Shown: positions 8,942-18,100 of the stretch, piece after piece | How the letters are laid out: each line of letters starts with the position of its first letter | Position numbering within the stretch: the stretch's first letter is position 1 | Notes under the pieces: generated by a model | Seen by the model: the letters and a program-made list of their open reading frames with translations, nothing else | Told to the model about the DNA's origin: nothing | Database searches by the model: none | Program-made: the position numbers and the translations under genes | Assembly: GCF_010730195.1 (NCBI RefSeq) | Contig: NZ_AP022613.1 | Span: forward strand, 1,860,001-1,924,000 | Direction of reading: 5' to 3' | DNA length: 64,000 bases | From: Mycobacterium conspicuum | GTDB lineage: Bacteria > Actinomycetota > Actinomycetes > Mycobacteriales > Mycobacteriaceae

Positions 8942-10774
8942 ATGACAGGCATTGACGCAGAAAGCCCGGCCCGCAGCGCTTTTCGCCGCGGGCTGCTGGC
9001 ATCCGGCATCGGTGTGGGCGGCTTGGTGCCCAGCCATAACCGGCAGGTGGCCGCCGAGATGTTTCGCACGGTCACCCGCGCCGAACCGAGCGTGTGTGAC
9101 GGCTGGATGGGCCGGGTGCTGGCCGGTGAGGACACGGTGGAGGTCCTGGCCGGGGCCTGGGCTGCCGCAGAAACCTTCGGATGGGAGATCCGCCGACTGC
9201 AGGTGCTGGGCGCCGACTTTCGCCCCTTGGTGTTCGACGGACTGTTTTTGCAGCTGCCGATCAGCTCGGTGGATGCGCTGCGCTGCGCGTACGCGACAGT
9301 GTTGATCCGCGAAGCCAACTACAGCCAAGCTGATGAGCTGCTCAGCTCGGCGGGCACGCCCTCTGATCCCTTTGACGCCGACATGGCCTGCTACGTGTCC
9401 GGGCTGCTGCATTTCCGCACCCAACGCTGGACCGATGTGCTGCGCCTGTTCCCGGTCGACAAGCGTTGGTATCGGGCCGAATACGAGTGCGCGGCCACCG
9501 CGATGGCCACCACAGCACTGGCGTCGCTGGGGGTGTTCGAGGATGCGTTTCGCCGCGGGGACAAAGCCGCCGGCGATGACCGCGTACCCCAAGCCGCCAC
9601 CGTGATCCTCTACACCCAGGCGATGTGTCTTCGCCACCTGGGCCGCGAAGATGAGGCCGCCCAGCTGCTGCGCCGGGTGTATTCGCGCGACCCGAAATTC
9701 ACCCCGGCCCGCGAGGCGATGGACGACGCGACCCGGCGGCTGGTGCTGACCGACCCAGAAACCATCGAGGCGCGCACCGACCCGTGGGACCCGGCAAGCG
9801 CCCCGAGCCGACTAGAGACCGAGACGGCCCGCGACGCAGAGAAGGCCTCGGAGTATTTGGCCGAGGGGCAAGCCGAGCTGGACGCCATGCTGGGCATGCA
9901 GACAGCCAAGCGGGAAATCAAACGCATCCGCTCCACCACGAAGGTCAATCTGGCGCGCACCAAGGTGGGACTGCGGGTGCCGGTGACCTCTCGGCACACG
10001 TTGTTGCTCGGGCCGCCCGGGACCGGGAAGACGTCGGTGGCAAGGGCTTTCACCAAGCAGCTGTGCGGGCTTAAGGTGCTGCGCAAACCGCTGGTGGTGG
10101 AGACCAGCCGCGCCAAGCTGTTGGGCCGCTACATGGCTGATGCGGAGAAAAACACCGAAGAGATGCTCGAAGGGGCTCTGGGTGGGGCGGTGTTTTTCGA
10201 CGAGATGCACACGCTGCACGAGCGCGGCTATTCCACCGGCGACCCCTACGGCAACGCGATCATCAACACGCTGCTGCTGTATATGGAGAATCACCGCGAC
10301 GAGCTGGTGGTGTTCGGTGCCGGCTACGCCAAAGCCACCGCGCGGATGCTGGAAGTGAATCAGGGTCTGCGGCGGCGGTTTTCGACCGTGATCGAGTTCC
10401 ACAGCTACACCCCGCCCGAGCTGATCGAGCTGACCAAGCTGATGGTGGGCGAAGATGAAGATGTCACCACCGATGAGGCCGTTGAGGTGCTGCGCCCGGA
10501 TTTCGAGAGGTTCTATGCCGACGAAAGCATCACCGCCGAAGGCGATTTGATCCGCGGCATAGACGTGTTGGGCAACGCCGGGTTTGTGCGCAACGTGGTC
10601 GAAAAGGCCCGCGATCACCGCAATGACCGCCTGGACACCACCGAGCTCGATGACCTGCTGGCCAGCGACGACGTCGAGGTCACCGCCGAGCAGCTGCAAC
10701 GGCTGCGCGAGCTCACCCGCGAGGACCTGGCCGAGGGTTTGCGCGCCGCGGTGTCGGAAAAGCGTTCCGAATAG
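8942..10774 (+). CDS. eccA: ESX AAA+ ATPase EccA
   Basis: The 610-residue protein has an N-terminal TPR-like helical domain (about residues 1-280) and a CbxX/CfqX-type AAA+ domain. Walker A is GPPGTGKT at 357-364 and Walker B is VFFDEMH near 417-423. EccA is cytosolic and is thought to release chaperone-bound substrates. It is the last gene of the ESX operon, 26 bp after eccE, with only a weak ribosome-binding site. The first direct repeat of the next region begins 10 bp after its stop, so the island was inserted immediately behind the operon without damaging it. Confidence 0.93.
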   Translation: MTGIDAESPARSAFRRGLLASGIGVGGLVPSHNRQVAAEMFRTVTRAEPSVCDGWMGRVLAGEDTVEVLAGAWAAAETFGWEIRRLQVLGADFRPLVFDGLFLQLPISSVDALRCAYATVLIREANYSQADELLSSAGTPSDPFDADMACYVSGLLHFRTQRWTDVLRLFPVDKRWYRAEYECAATAMATTALASLGVFEDAFRRGDKAAGDDRVPQAATVILYTQAMCLRHLGREDEAAQLLRRVYSRDPKFTPAREAMDDATRRLVLTDPETIEARTDPWDPASAPSRLETETARDAEKASEYLAEGQAELDAMLGMQTAKREIKRIRSTTKVNLARTKVGLRVPVTSRHTLLLGPPGTGKTSVARAFTKQLCGLKVLRKPLVVETSRAKLLGRYMADAEKNTEEMLEGALGGAVFFDEMHTLHERGYSTGDPYGNAIINTLLLYMENHRDELVVFGAGYAKATARMLEVNQGLRRRFSTVIEFHSYTPPELIELTKLMVGEDEDVTTDEAVEVLRPDFERFYADESITAEGDLIRGIDVLGNAGFVRNVVEKARDHRNDRLDTTELDDLLASDDVEVTAEQLQRLRELTREDLAEGLRAAVSEKRSE

Positions 10775-10784
10775 GCGCTACTGG

Positions 10785-10820
10785 GGGTCGGCTTAGTAAC
10801 TCGAACGAATCTGGTTGTTT
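10785..10820 (+). repeat. 36-bp direct repeat, left copy
   Basis: This copy matches 31177-31212 at 33 of 36 positions in the same orientation, sharing the exact 18-mer CTTAGTAACTCGAACGAA. It starts 10 bp after the eccA stop. Read on the minus strand it forms the 3' end of a decayed frame ending NNQIRSSY-stop; the right copy preserves that peptide as NNQFRSSY with one silent change. Such a repeat at both edges of a foreign block is what an attachment or target site would look like. Confidence 0.7.
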
Positions 10821-11221
10821 TCGTGATCTTCGTTCGGGCGCAGCTTACGAGTGACCTTTGCGCCACGGCGCTTCGGGTCGGCGAGGTGTCGAGCATCAGC
10901 TGGCACAAGGTGAGCGCTGCTTTGACGGCGAGGTGTGCGTGCCGGCTGCCGAGACCGACACGTGCGGTTGCCGGACCGTGTCGGGTGCCCAGCACGCGGT
11001 TGCGCAGCTGGGCGAGTCCGTTTCGATGGGTTGTGACCGCACCGAGGATGCGTCTGACACCGTCGCTGCCGTCCGGTCCGGACCCGGTCGAGGGGTCCAG
11101 CCCGAGCGAAAGCTGTTCTGCGCGAGCCAATTTAGGCAGGTCGGATTTGTCGTCGAACGACTGGCGCGCCGGGAGATCTTGATCGACCGTCGATACCCCG
11201 GGCGTAGCCGATCTTCAGCTC
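10793..11221 (-). pseudogene. Relic: serine-resolvase N-terminus joined to Abi_C-like domain
   Basis: On the minus strand the frame reads KIGYAR, then after a one-base shift VSTVDQDL: together the hallmark N-terminus of resolvase/invertase recombinases. Within some 15 codons the similarity ends. The same frame then reads LRNRVLGTRHG followed by HAHLAVKAALTLCQLMLDT, the pattern of the Abi_C (AbiJ-type abortive infection) C-terminal domain. A second shift near 10886 leads into a tail ending NNQIRSSY-stop inside the direct repeat. Two frameshifts and the odd join mean it is not functional. It may be a deletion scar joining a recombinase gene to an abortive-infection gene. Confidence 0.5.
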
Positions 11222-11974
11222 CCGTCACGCAGATAGTATGCCGGTTAGCCCCCCTTCACCGGGAAGGATCACCGAACCAGTCTTACGGGACGTCGGCATT
11301 CCGGTCCTGCCGGGCCGCGGTCGCTCGGTGTCGGCGTGCCGTTTGAGGTTCCTCAAGCGGGTGCTCTACCGACCCTATGCTCGGAGCGTGTGTGAACATC
11401 CCTGGACAGGCGGCGGAGACATCTCATGCTGCTGGCAAGTCCAGAAGGGCCGGATGGGCAATGCACTTGACCCCCAGTAAGTAGCGGTAACCCATCTCCG
11501 CAGGTCGTCTGCAGTCTGCGGACCCACTCTATTTGCGCATGACGTGCAGAGACGCGGAGGAGTTCACCACTGCGTATCACGTGTGGTCCCAAAGTGGTCC
11601 CCAAGGCGCGTTATCCGATCACCGCGGCGTGCCCCACGGTCATCAACGTATCCCCCGCTTCTCGGCACGCTGCCACGCGTCAAGAATGCCGTCACCCATT
11701 CGTTCAGGCCGCCGTCGCGTTCGGCGAGCAGAAAGAAGGTTCCGCCAAGCGGCTTGCGGAAGCTTGCCGCCGCCTGCCAAGCGGCACACTGTACTGGGCC
11801 CGCATTTGGCCCCTTCCAAACCTCGTCTGGTCAGAGCGGCACTTGCTGACACAGTTCGAGAAAAACGCCGCGTGTCGCTGCACGCGTTCGGACCATACCT
11901 GTGCGATCTTATGGGGTTGCCCACCAGAAGGGAGCCGCATACACGATGTGACAATTTTAGGGAAAGGAACAGAC
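11222..11974. other. 750-bp stretch without a convincing gene
   Basis: Several short frames are open here, but none shows family motifs or a good ribosome-binding site. The frame of the following gene stays open back to 11594, but that part is Cys/Pro/Arg-rich and reads as non-coding. A short duplication (GTGGTCCC, AAA, GTGGTCCCC) is at 11581-11601. I see decayed island sequence and probably the promoter of the next gene. Confidence 0.4.
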
Positions 11975-13327
11975 GTGAAGGAAGAGGAGGAAGAGGTAGC
12001 GCGGGTAAGGAACTGGATCGGCCGGCTCGAGGGGTTCATCTCGTCATTCGACGGACTAGACGGCGAAACGCCAATTGACTTCTGCGAGAGTGCCTGTGAC
12101 ACCTGGCAAAGCACCGTGATGAGCGATAGCCCGCCGCCAACAAGTCCGGCTATCCTGGTGATCGTCGAGTCGTTCGGCGCACTGGCTAAGGTGATGACGA
12201 CGGTATCGATGGATTGGGCGGACACGCCCGACGTTCGGGACCGATTGACCCGCAGTGACGTTGAGCAGCAAGTAAAAGACGCACTGGACGGCATTTGCCA
12301 CGATGCCCGGCGGTGGCTGGCAGAAGGTCTGCCTTCTGACGACGAGATTAAGCAACGTATTGCCTCTGCGGGTGAGCAGTTACATGAGTCATTGAAAGCA
12401 AATGAGACCAAGAACGCCGAACTGGAAGCCGAGGACGCAGAGGCTGAATCAGACCCCTACGGCGCGATCCTCGTTCACCTCGACCCCAGCCGGTCTGATG
12501 CCCCAATCTTCGAGAAGGTCTGTTCGTTGACTGAAGACGAGGATATGCGTTATCGCGATGCGTACGAACAGCTTCGGCGCATGATCGACAGTGAGTTACT
12601 GCAGCACATCTCCGATGAGAGCGACCGTCTGTGGGATGTATTGATGGCGCTCCTGATGGATCTGCGTGATAACCGCATTCCAATCTTCGATGAGGATGCG
12701 TGGGATGAACACAGGCGCAAAGTGCGGTCGGCGCTGATCTCGTTCACCGCTGCCCTACACATTCACCGGGAACAGACGATCAATGCGGCGAAGAAGACGT
12801 TCGGCCGCGACACCGCACAGCTTGCCGCTGTCGAGCAGCTATTCACAGATTTGAGGAAGTCGTCGTTCGAGTACGGCTGGCTCGAAGAGATGCGGGGTGC
12901 GCTGCAGCACGGCGACATCAACGCGTTCAGGTACGACTTCTCGGCACGAGTGAACGGCGAGCCTGCGGCGAACGTGTACATGAGCCGCAAGTTCATGCTC
13001 GACTTCACGCGGCGCTCCTCCCGGAAGAAGTGGCTGAAGCGTCGTGAGTTGGAAGACATGGAGTCCGACCCCAGCGTGGTGGACATGATCAATGCGATTC
13101 AGCCGCTCATGGGGCCGCTTCAAGCGAAGCTGGACAAGATTTTGTATCCCAACGTGGCTGACGACGTGGCCACGGTGCGCGAACTCTTGAGCCAATACCC
13201 GGGCAAGCCAGGACTACATGCGTTGCAGAACGGTCCTGGTTTTACACGGCGCAACCTGTGGCCGGCCATGACCCCGCTTGCGCCGCGAGTGCTTGCATTC
13301 GTGGCCAATTACGAGGGCGCCCAGTGA
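11975..13327 (+). CDS. Uncharacterised helical protein with a HEPN-like RxxxxH motif
   Basis: I do not recognise this 450-residue protein. It begins with an acidic KEEEEEVARVR stretch, is rich in charged helices, and has an acidic linker (AELEAEDAEAESD) near residue 160. Near residue 310 it has MRGALQHGD, that is R-x4-H within helices, the pattern of HEPN ribonucleases and HEPN-like abortive infection proteins. I chose the GTG at 11975 because GGGAAAGGAA lies 5-10 nt upstream and the coding character begins there. It stands alone on the plus strand between the relic and the HicA-like pair. A role in RNA cleavage or phage defence is inference only. Confidence 0.7.
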   Translation: MKEEEEEVARVRNWIGRLEGFISSFDGLDGETPIDFCESACDTWQSTVMSDSPPPTSPAILVIVESFGALAKVMTTVSMDWADTPDVRDRLTRSDVEQQVKDALDGICHDARRWLAEGLPSDDEIKQRIASAGEQLHESLKANETKNAELEAEDAEAESDPYGAILVHLDPSRSDAPIFEKVCSLTEDEDMRYRDAYEQLRRMIDSELLQHISDESDRLWDVLMALLMDLRDNRIPIFDEDAWDEHRRKVRSALISFTAALHIHREQTINAAKKTFGRDTAQLAAVEQLFTDLRKSSFEYGWLEEMRGALQHGDINAFRYDFSARVNGEPAANVYMSRKFMLDFTRRSSRKKWLKRRELEDMESDPSVVDMINAIQPLMGPLQAKLDKILYPNVADDVATVRELLSQYPGKPGLHALQNGPGFTRRNLWPAMTPLAPRVLAFVANYEGAQ

Positions 13328-13629
13328 GCTGAGCGGCGGTGTTCAACACCTTCCTGCCGCGAACACCCCAGGAGTTGGCCGACTGGCTCGACAACCTGCC
13401 CGCGACCTGACTAACCGCCAGAAAGTAGCGGCAGCGCGTCTTCGCGGTTCGGCATCAGTGAGCGCCGAGGTTTGCCGTGCACAACGTGCGCATGCGCGCG
13501 GATCGTCTGACCAGTGCGCATGAGGCGTGGCCCCAAGGTGGTTACGCTCGAGGCCAACCCAAATACTCTTGACGTTGTCTCGTATTACGCGCTTTAATAT
13601 TGACAGATCGCAAGGGTTAAGGGGATGAT
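13328..13629. other. Intergenic region before the HicA-like pair
   Basis: About 300 bp with no supported gene. The last 90 bp are AT-richer (around TTGACGTTGTCTCGTATTAC at 13571) and probably hold the promoter of the downstream pair; a TTGACG/TATTAC-like arrangement can be read there but the spacing is short. Confidence 0.3.
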
Positions 13630-13881
13630 GTGAACAACGCAATCGTCAAGATTGCCAAATGGGCGAGTTCGCAACAGTGGACGGTCGAGGATGACGCCAG
13701 CGGCTATACACGCTTCTACAACCCGCAAGGCGAATACATCGCCCGCTACCCCGCAACACCAAGCAACGAGTACCGGCGAACGCAGGATTTGGTAGTGGCG
13801 CTCAAGAAAGCCGGGCTGCCGTGGCCGCCGCCGAGCAAGAAGGAACAACGGGCACAACGCACGAAGGGAGACGAATCGTGA
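13630..13881 (+). CDS. HicA-like small protein, candidate toxin
   Basis: The 83-residue protein has the layout of actinobacterial HicA-like (dsRBD-fold) proteins: SGYTRFYNPQGEYIARYP, then TPSNEYRRTQDLVVALKKAG, ending with a basic KKEQRAQRTK tail. HicA toxins cleave mRNA using a histidine in a G-[ST]-H motif; here the matching place reads GYTRFY without a histidine, so activity is doubtful. The GTG start follows GGGGATGAT. The stop overlaps the next start (GTGA), so the two genes are translationally coupled, as in type II toxin-antitoxin pairs. Confidence 0.6.
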   Translation: MNNAIVKIAKWASSQQWTVEDDASGYTRFYNPQGEYIARYPATPSNEYRRTQDLVVALKKAGLPWPPPSKKEQRAQRTKGDES

Positions 13882-14675
13882 CTGCCGATTGGGTCATCAC
13901 GTTCACCTTCGACGCCGACCCCCCGATGGAGTCCATGGACACGTGGGAGAGGGACCTCGAAGGTTTTGATGTGTCCGTAGCTCGTGTCCCTGGCCGCGGC
14001 GTCGACGTGACCGTGTATGCGCCAGGCAACATGGGCCTGTTCGATGCGCTCAGCAAGATGCAGGGCGAGGTTCTGCATGTGGTTGACGTCGGGCAGCCGA
14101 TCGGTGTCGAGATCGTCCCCGAGTCCGAGCAACGGCGGCGCGCCGAGGCGTACACGATGCCTGAGTTGATGTCTGCGGCTGAGATCGCCGACGAGTTAGG
14201 GATCTCGCGGCAGCGGGTGCATCAGTTGCGGGCGACCGCTGGGTTTCCAGAGCCGTTGGCTGATCTGCGCGGCGGCGCCGTGTGGGACGCGGCCGCGGTA
14301 CGGAAGTTCGCCCAGACTTGGGAGCGGAAGCCCGGCCGACCGCCAAGCGGGACTTCTGGTGGCAGGTTTACTTTTCAGGTGACAGAGGGGCAACGACGCC
14401 GACCCGGTGATGTCAACTGGCGCATCGAGAACCCCACCAAGAACTGCTTCGTGTTGCGCAACATCGGCATCGACATCGCAGAAAACATTGAGATCGACAT
14501 CGCCAGAATCGACGCGATTACCCGAGACCTGCCGAACGGCGCATCGTTGCGACCCGGAGAGGGCCTCGACATGATGCTGATAGCCGCGTGGGGTCACCCG
14601 GTTCCGAATCAGCTGTATGTGCGTTGGGCGGGACACCCAGAATGGCAAGCGGTCCCATTGGCCAGTTCGTTCTAA
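13878..14675 (+). CDS. Helix-turn-helix protein, candidate antitoxin/regulator
   Basis: The 265-residue protein has three parts: an N-terminal ~85 residues of unknown fold, a helix-turn-helix (MSAAEIADELGISRQRVHQL, about residues 97-116), and a C-terminal beta-rich part from ~160. The HTH resembles excisionase/MerR-like DNA-binding domains found in partner genes of actinobacterial HicA-like proteins. The GTG start overlaps the upstream stop by 4 nt. It may neutralise the HicA-like protein or autoregulate the operon. The N-terminal part could be the toxin-binding segment. Function is inferred from pairing only. Confidence 0.65.
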   Translation: MTADWVITFTFDADPPMESMDTWERDLEGFDVSVARVPGRGVDVTVYAPGNMGLFDALSKMQGEVLHVVDVGQPIGVEIVPESEQRRRAEAYTMPELMSAAEIADELGISRQRVHQLRATAGFPEPLADLRGGAVWDAAAVRKFAQTWERKPGRPPSGTSGGRFTFQVTEGQRRRPGDVNWRIENPTKNCFVLRNIGIDIAENIEIDIARIDAITRDLPNGASLRPGEGLDMMLIAAWGHPVPNQLYVRWAGHPEWQAVPLASSF

Positions 14676-14700
14676 CCGGTCTCCGATCGGTAGAGCTCAG

Positions 14701-14946
14701 CTAACGCAAGGTCTCGCGCAGCCAACCCCGCGGGCTGACGGACAAGTGATGCAGCCACGTCCCGATGTGGGCCGCAACGGACTCAGATCCGATGTCTGTC
14801 AGGAGCAGGGTGCATCCTGCGAGGACGAGGCTCGCCAATGCGACGTAGAGAGCAATGCGGCTGATTTTGAAAGGGTCCCGTGCGGCCCGCAACGAGGCCA
14901 CCGTCGACAGGATGTCCCGGATGTTTGCGTCGCCACGGGGCTTCAT
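14701..14946 (-). CDS. Small single-pass membrane protein
   Basis: The 81-residue product has a hydrophobic segment (IALYVALASLVLAGCTLLL, about residues 32-50) between polar ends. No family is recognised. Its ATG overlaps the stop of the upstream minus-strand gene (ATGA), so the two are coupled. The pair is divergent from the helicase gene at 15178 and may belong to the same defence locus, for example as a membrane accessory or regulator; that is inference. Confidence 0.55.
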   Translation of the reverse strand: MKPRGDANIRDILSTVASLRAARDPFKISRIALYVALASLVLAGCTLLLTDIGSESVAAHIGTWLHHLSVSPRGWLRETLR

Positions 14947-15143
14947 CGAAGGCGCTGGTAATACGCCTTGCGCGCCCATTCAGCCCTCTTAGCGCGCTCC
15001 TGAACACTGAGCTCGCCTTCGGGATCGACCTCGTTCTCGAACGTGTAGGCCGTGATCGCAATCCGATTGATCGGTGAAGCGCCTGCCGCCGATTTCCCGA
15101 AAGTCTCCGAGCGCACAACTACGCTCGGCTCAATATTGATCAA
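14943..15143 (-). CDS. Small hypothetical protein upstream of the DISARM-like locus
   Basis: This frame of up to 66 residues ends EWARKAYYQRLR and overlaps the next gene by 4 nt. The start is uncertain: the longest form uses TTG at 15143 with no clear ribosome-binding site, while in-frame GTG codons lie 8-10 codons downstream. A charged helix (SVQERAKRAEWARKAYYQR) forms its C-terminus. It is divergent from the large helicase gene with 34 bp between starts, so the two promoters must overlap. No function can be assigned. Confidence 0.45.
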   Translation of the reverse strand: MINIEPSVVVRSETFGKSAAGASPINRIAITAYTFENEVDPEGELSVQERAKRAEWARKAYYQRLR

Positions 15144-15177
15144 GACGACGATGAAGGCACGGTTAAGGAGGGGCGCG

Positions 15178-18100
15178 GTGGACGCCTTCGGGGTGCTCGA
15201 CGAGGTCCTGACCGACTACAAGTCGTTCGTCGAGGGGTTCCTCAACATCCAGGACGACCGGGTGCGCACCAAGGTCGATGACGAAATCGACGGCGGATTG
15301 CTGTGGCCCGAACCGTGGCTGGCGCTCAACCCCGCCTTTGAACCCGGCGGCACGGTCAGCGAACTGGTCGGCCGCGACGTACTGCACCCGGCTGCCACCG
15401 AGATTTTCCGGGTGCGCAGCGAGCCGTCCGATCCCGGCCGCGAGATCACCTTCCACCGGCATCAGACCGACGCTTTCGAGGTCGCCAACCGGCGAGAATC
15501 GTACGTGCTGACCACCGGGACCGGGTCGGGCAAGTCGATGGCCTACATCGTGCCGATCGTCGACCGGGTTTTGCGCGAAGGCTCCGGCAAAGGGGTGCGG
15601 GCGATCGTGGTGTACCCGATGAACGCCCTGGCCAACAGCCAGCGCAACGAGCTGGAGAAGTTTCTCGGCGCCGAGGACCCGAAGGTCACCTTCGAGCGCT
15701 ACACCGGCCAGGAGTCGCGGGTGGACCGGGAGCGGATCCTGGCCGACCCGCCCGACATCTTGCTCACCAACTACGTGATGCTCGAACTGATGCTGACCCG
15801 GCCCAAGGAGCGGGTGGGTCTGATCGCCAGCGCGAAGAACCTATCGTTTTTGGTGCTCGACGAGTTGCACACCTACCGCGGCCGCCAGGGCGCCGACGTT
15901 GCGATGCTGGTGCGCCGGCTCCGTGGCGCCGTCGGCGCCGACGCGCTGCAGTGCATCGGCACCAGCGCCACCCTGGCCGGCCCGGGCACTCGCGCGGCCC
16001 AGCGCGAGCAGGTCGCCGAGGTGGCCACCATGATCTTCGGCACGCCGATCGGCGCCGGCAACGTCATCGACGAAACCCTGCGCCGGGCTACCATGGGCAG
16101 CCCCGACCCGGCGGCACTGACCGCCCGGCTCAGCCGCGACGCCCCCAGCACGTGGGAGGCGCTGCGGGTCGATCCCCTTGCCGTCTGGGTTGAAGAGACC
16201 TTCGGGCTTACCGACAAGGAAGGTCGCCTCGCGCGGCAGTCCCCGAGACGGCTCAGCACCGCTGTTTCCGACCTGAGTGCGCTGACCGGCGTGAAGGCCA
16301 AGACCTGCGACAAACGGCTGCGCGAGCTGTTGCTGGCCGGCTCGAAGGTCCGCGACCCCGCGGGTGCCACCCTGTTCGCGTTCAAACTGCACCAGTTCAT
16401 CGGCAAGGGTGACACCGTCTACACCACCCTCGAAGCCCCCGAAAACCGCTACCTGACAACCCAGTACCAGCGTAGCGCCCCGCACGGAACGCCGGGTCGG
16501 CCGCTGTTTCCGCTGGCGTTCTGCCGCGAATGCGGCCAGGAATTCCTGGTGGTCAACCTCGATAAGAACGCCGAGAAGTTCAGCCCGCGACCACTCAACG
16601 ACACCCGCGGCGAGCAGGCCAACGCCACCGGACTGCTGTTCCTCTCCGGGGCCCCATGGCCAAGCCCCGCCGACCTCGCCGTGGTCGACCTGCTCCCCGA
16701 GGACTGGATCATCGTCGACGGCGAGAACCGCAGCCTGGACAAGACGCGTGTGAACCGTCTGCCGGTCGGCTACCGGGTTGACCAGTTCGGCACCGTGGTC
16801 GATGACGGCCTGCCGGCGGCATTCTTCGAGCGCCTGGACTTCTGCCCGTCCTGCAAAACCAGCTACGAGAGTTCCCAGCAGTCGGAATTCTCCCGGGTCT
16901 CCAGCCTGGGCACCGAAGGGCGCGCCAGCGCCGTCACGGTGCTCACCCAGTCGGTGGTGCGCACCCTAAGATCGCAGTCCGACCTCGACGCCGAGGCCCG
17001 AAAGTTCCTGGCGTTCAGTGACAACCGCCAGGACGCCAGCCTGCAGGCCGGCCACTTCAACGACTTCGCCCTGGTCGGCCTGGTCCGGTCGGCGCTCTAC
17101 CGGGCCGCCAGGCACCAGGAGGAACTGCATCCCGAGGAACCGCTGACCGACGACACCCTCGGCATGGAGGTACTCAAGGCGCTCGGCGGCGACCTCACCC
17201 TGTTCGCCCGCGACCCGGAAAGCGCGTCAGAACCCATGCCCAGCAAGAAGATCGCCCGCGCCCTGCGCGACGTCGTGACCTACCGGGTGTGGGCCGACCT
17301 GAAACGCGGCTGGCGCATCACCATGCCCAACCTCGAGCAGACCGGGCAACTGCGCCTGAGCTACGGCGGGCTCGACGACCTGGCTGCCGACGACACCAAG
17401 TGGCAGGCCGCCGGCCAGCCGTTGGCCGGGGCAGAACCGGCCACACGCTCGAAGGTCATGCATGCGCTGCTCGACGAGATGCGGCGCAACCTGTGCATCG
17501 AGTCGGAGTTCCTCACCGAGGAGAAATACGACGCGATCAAACGCGCCAGCGCCCAATGGCTCAAAGCGCCATGGACATTGTCGGATGAGACCGGGGTGTA
17601 CTCCGGCACCGCCTTTCCCGGCAGCCGGCCCCGCGGCGGGTCGTTCGGTGGCGACCTCTACGTCTCCGGGCTGGGCCTTTACGGACGGTGGCTGCGCCGC
17701 CACGACCGCTTCCCGCGCCACGACCATCAGCTAAAGCCCGCCGACGCCGACGTGGTCATCGCCGGCCTTTTCGCCACCATGGCCAAGGCCGGCATCCTCG
17801 CCGAGATCAAGGGCTCGAACAAGCGCACCGGCTACCAGATCAAGTCCAGCCTGATCGAATGGCGTTGCGCATCAGGGGAATCCCGCGCACCCGACCCGAT
17901 CCGCGGCAACCAGAAACAGGGCCGGGTCAACCCGTTCTTCAGGCACCTGTACGAGGAGACCGCCAAGGGACTGGTCGGCCTGGAGGCGCGCGAACACACC
18001 GCCCAGGTCGAACCCACCATCCGCCAGGAACGCGAGAAGCTCTTCAGTGACGCCAAACTGCCGGTGCTGTACTGCTCGCCGACCATGGAACTCGGCGTGG

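Noticed and set aside
11594..11974. N-terminal extension of the 450-aa island protein
   Set aside because: The frame is open but Cys/Pro/Arg-rich with no start signal, while a Shine-Dalgarno and coding character begin at 11975.
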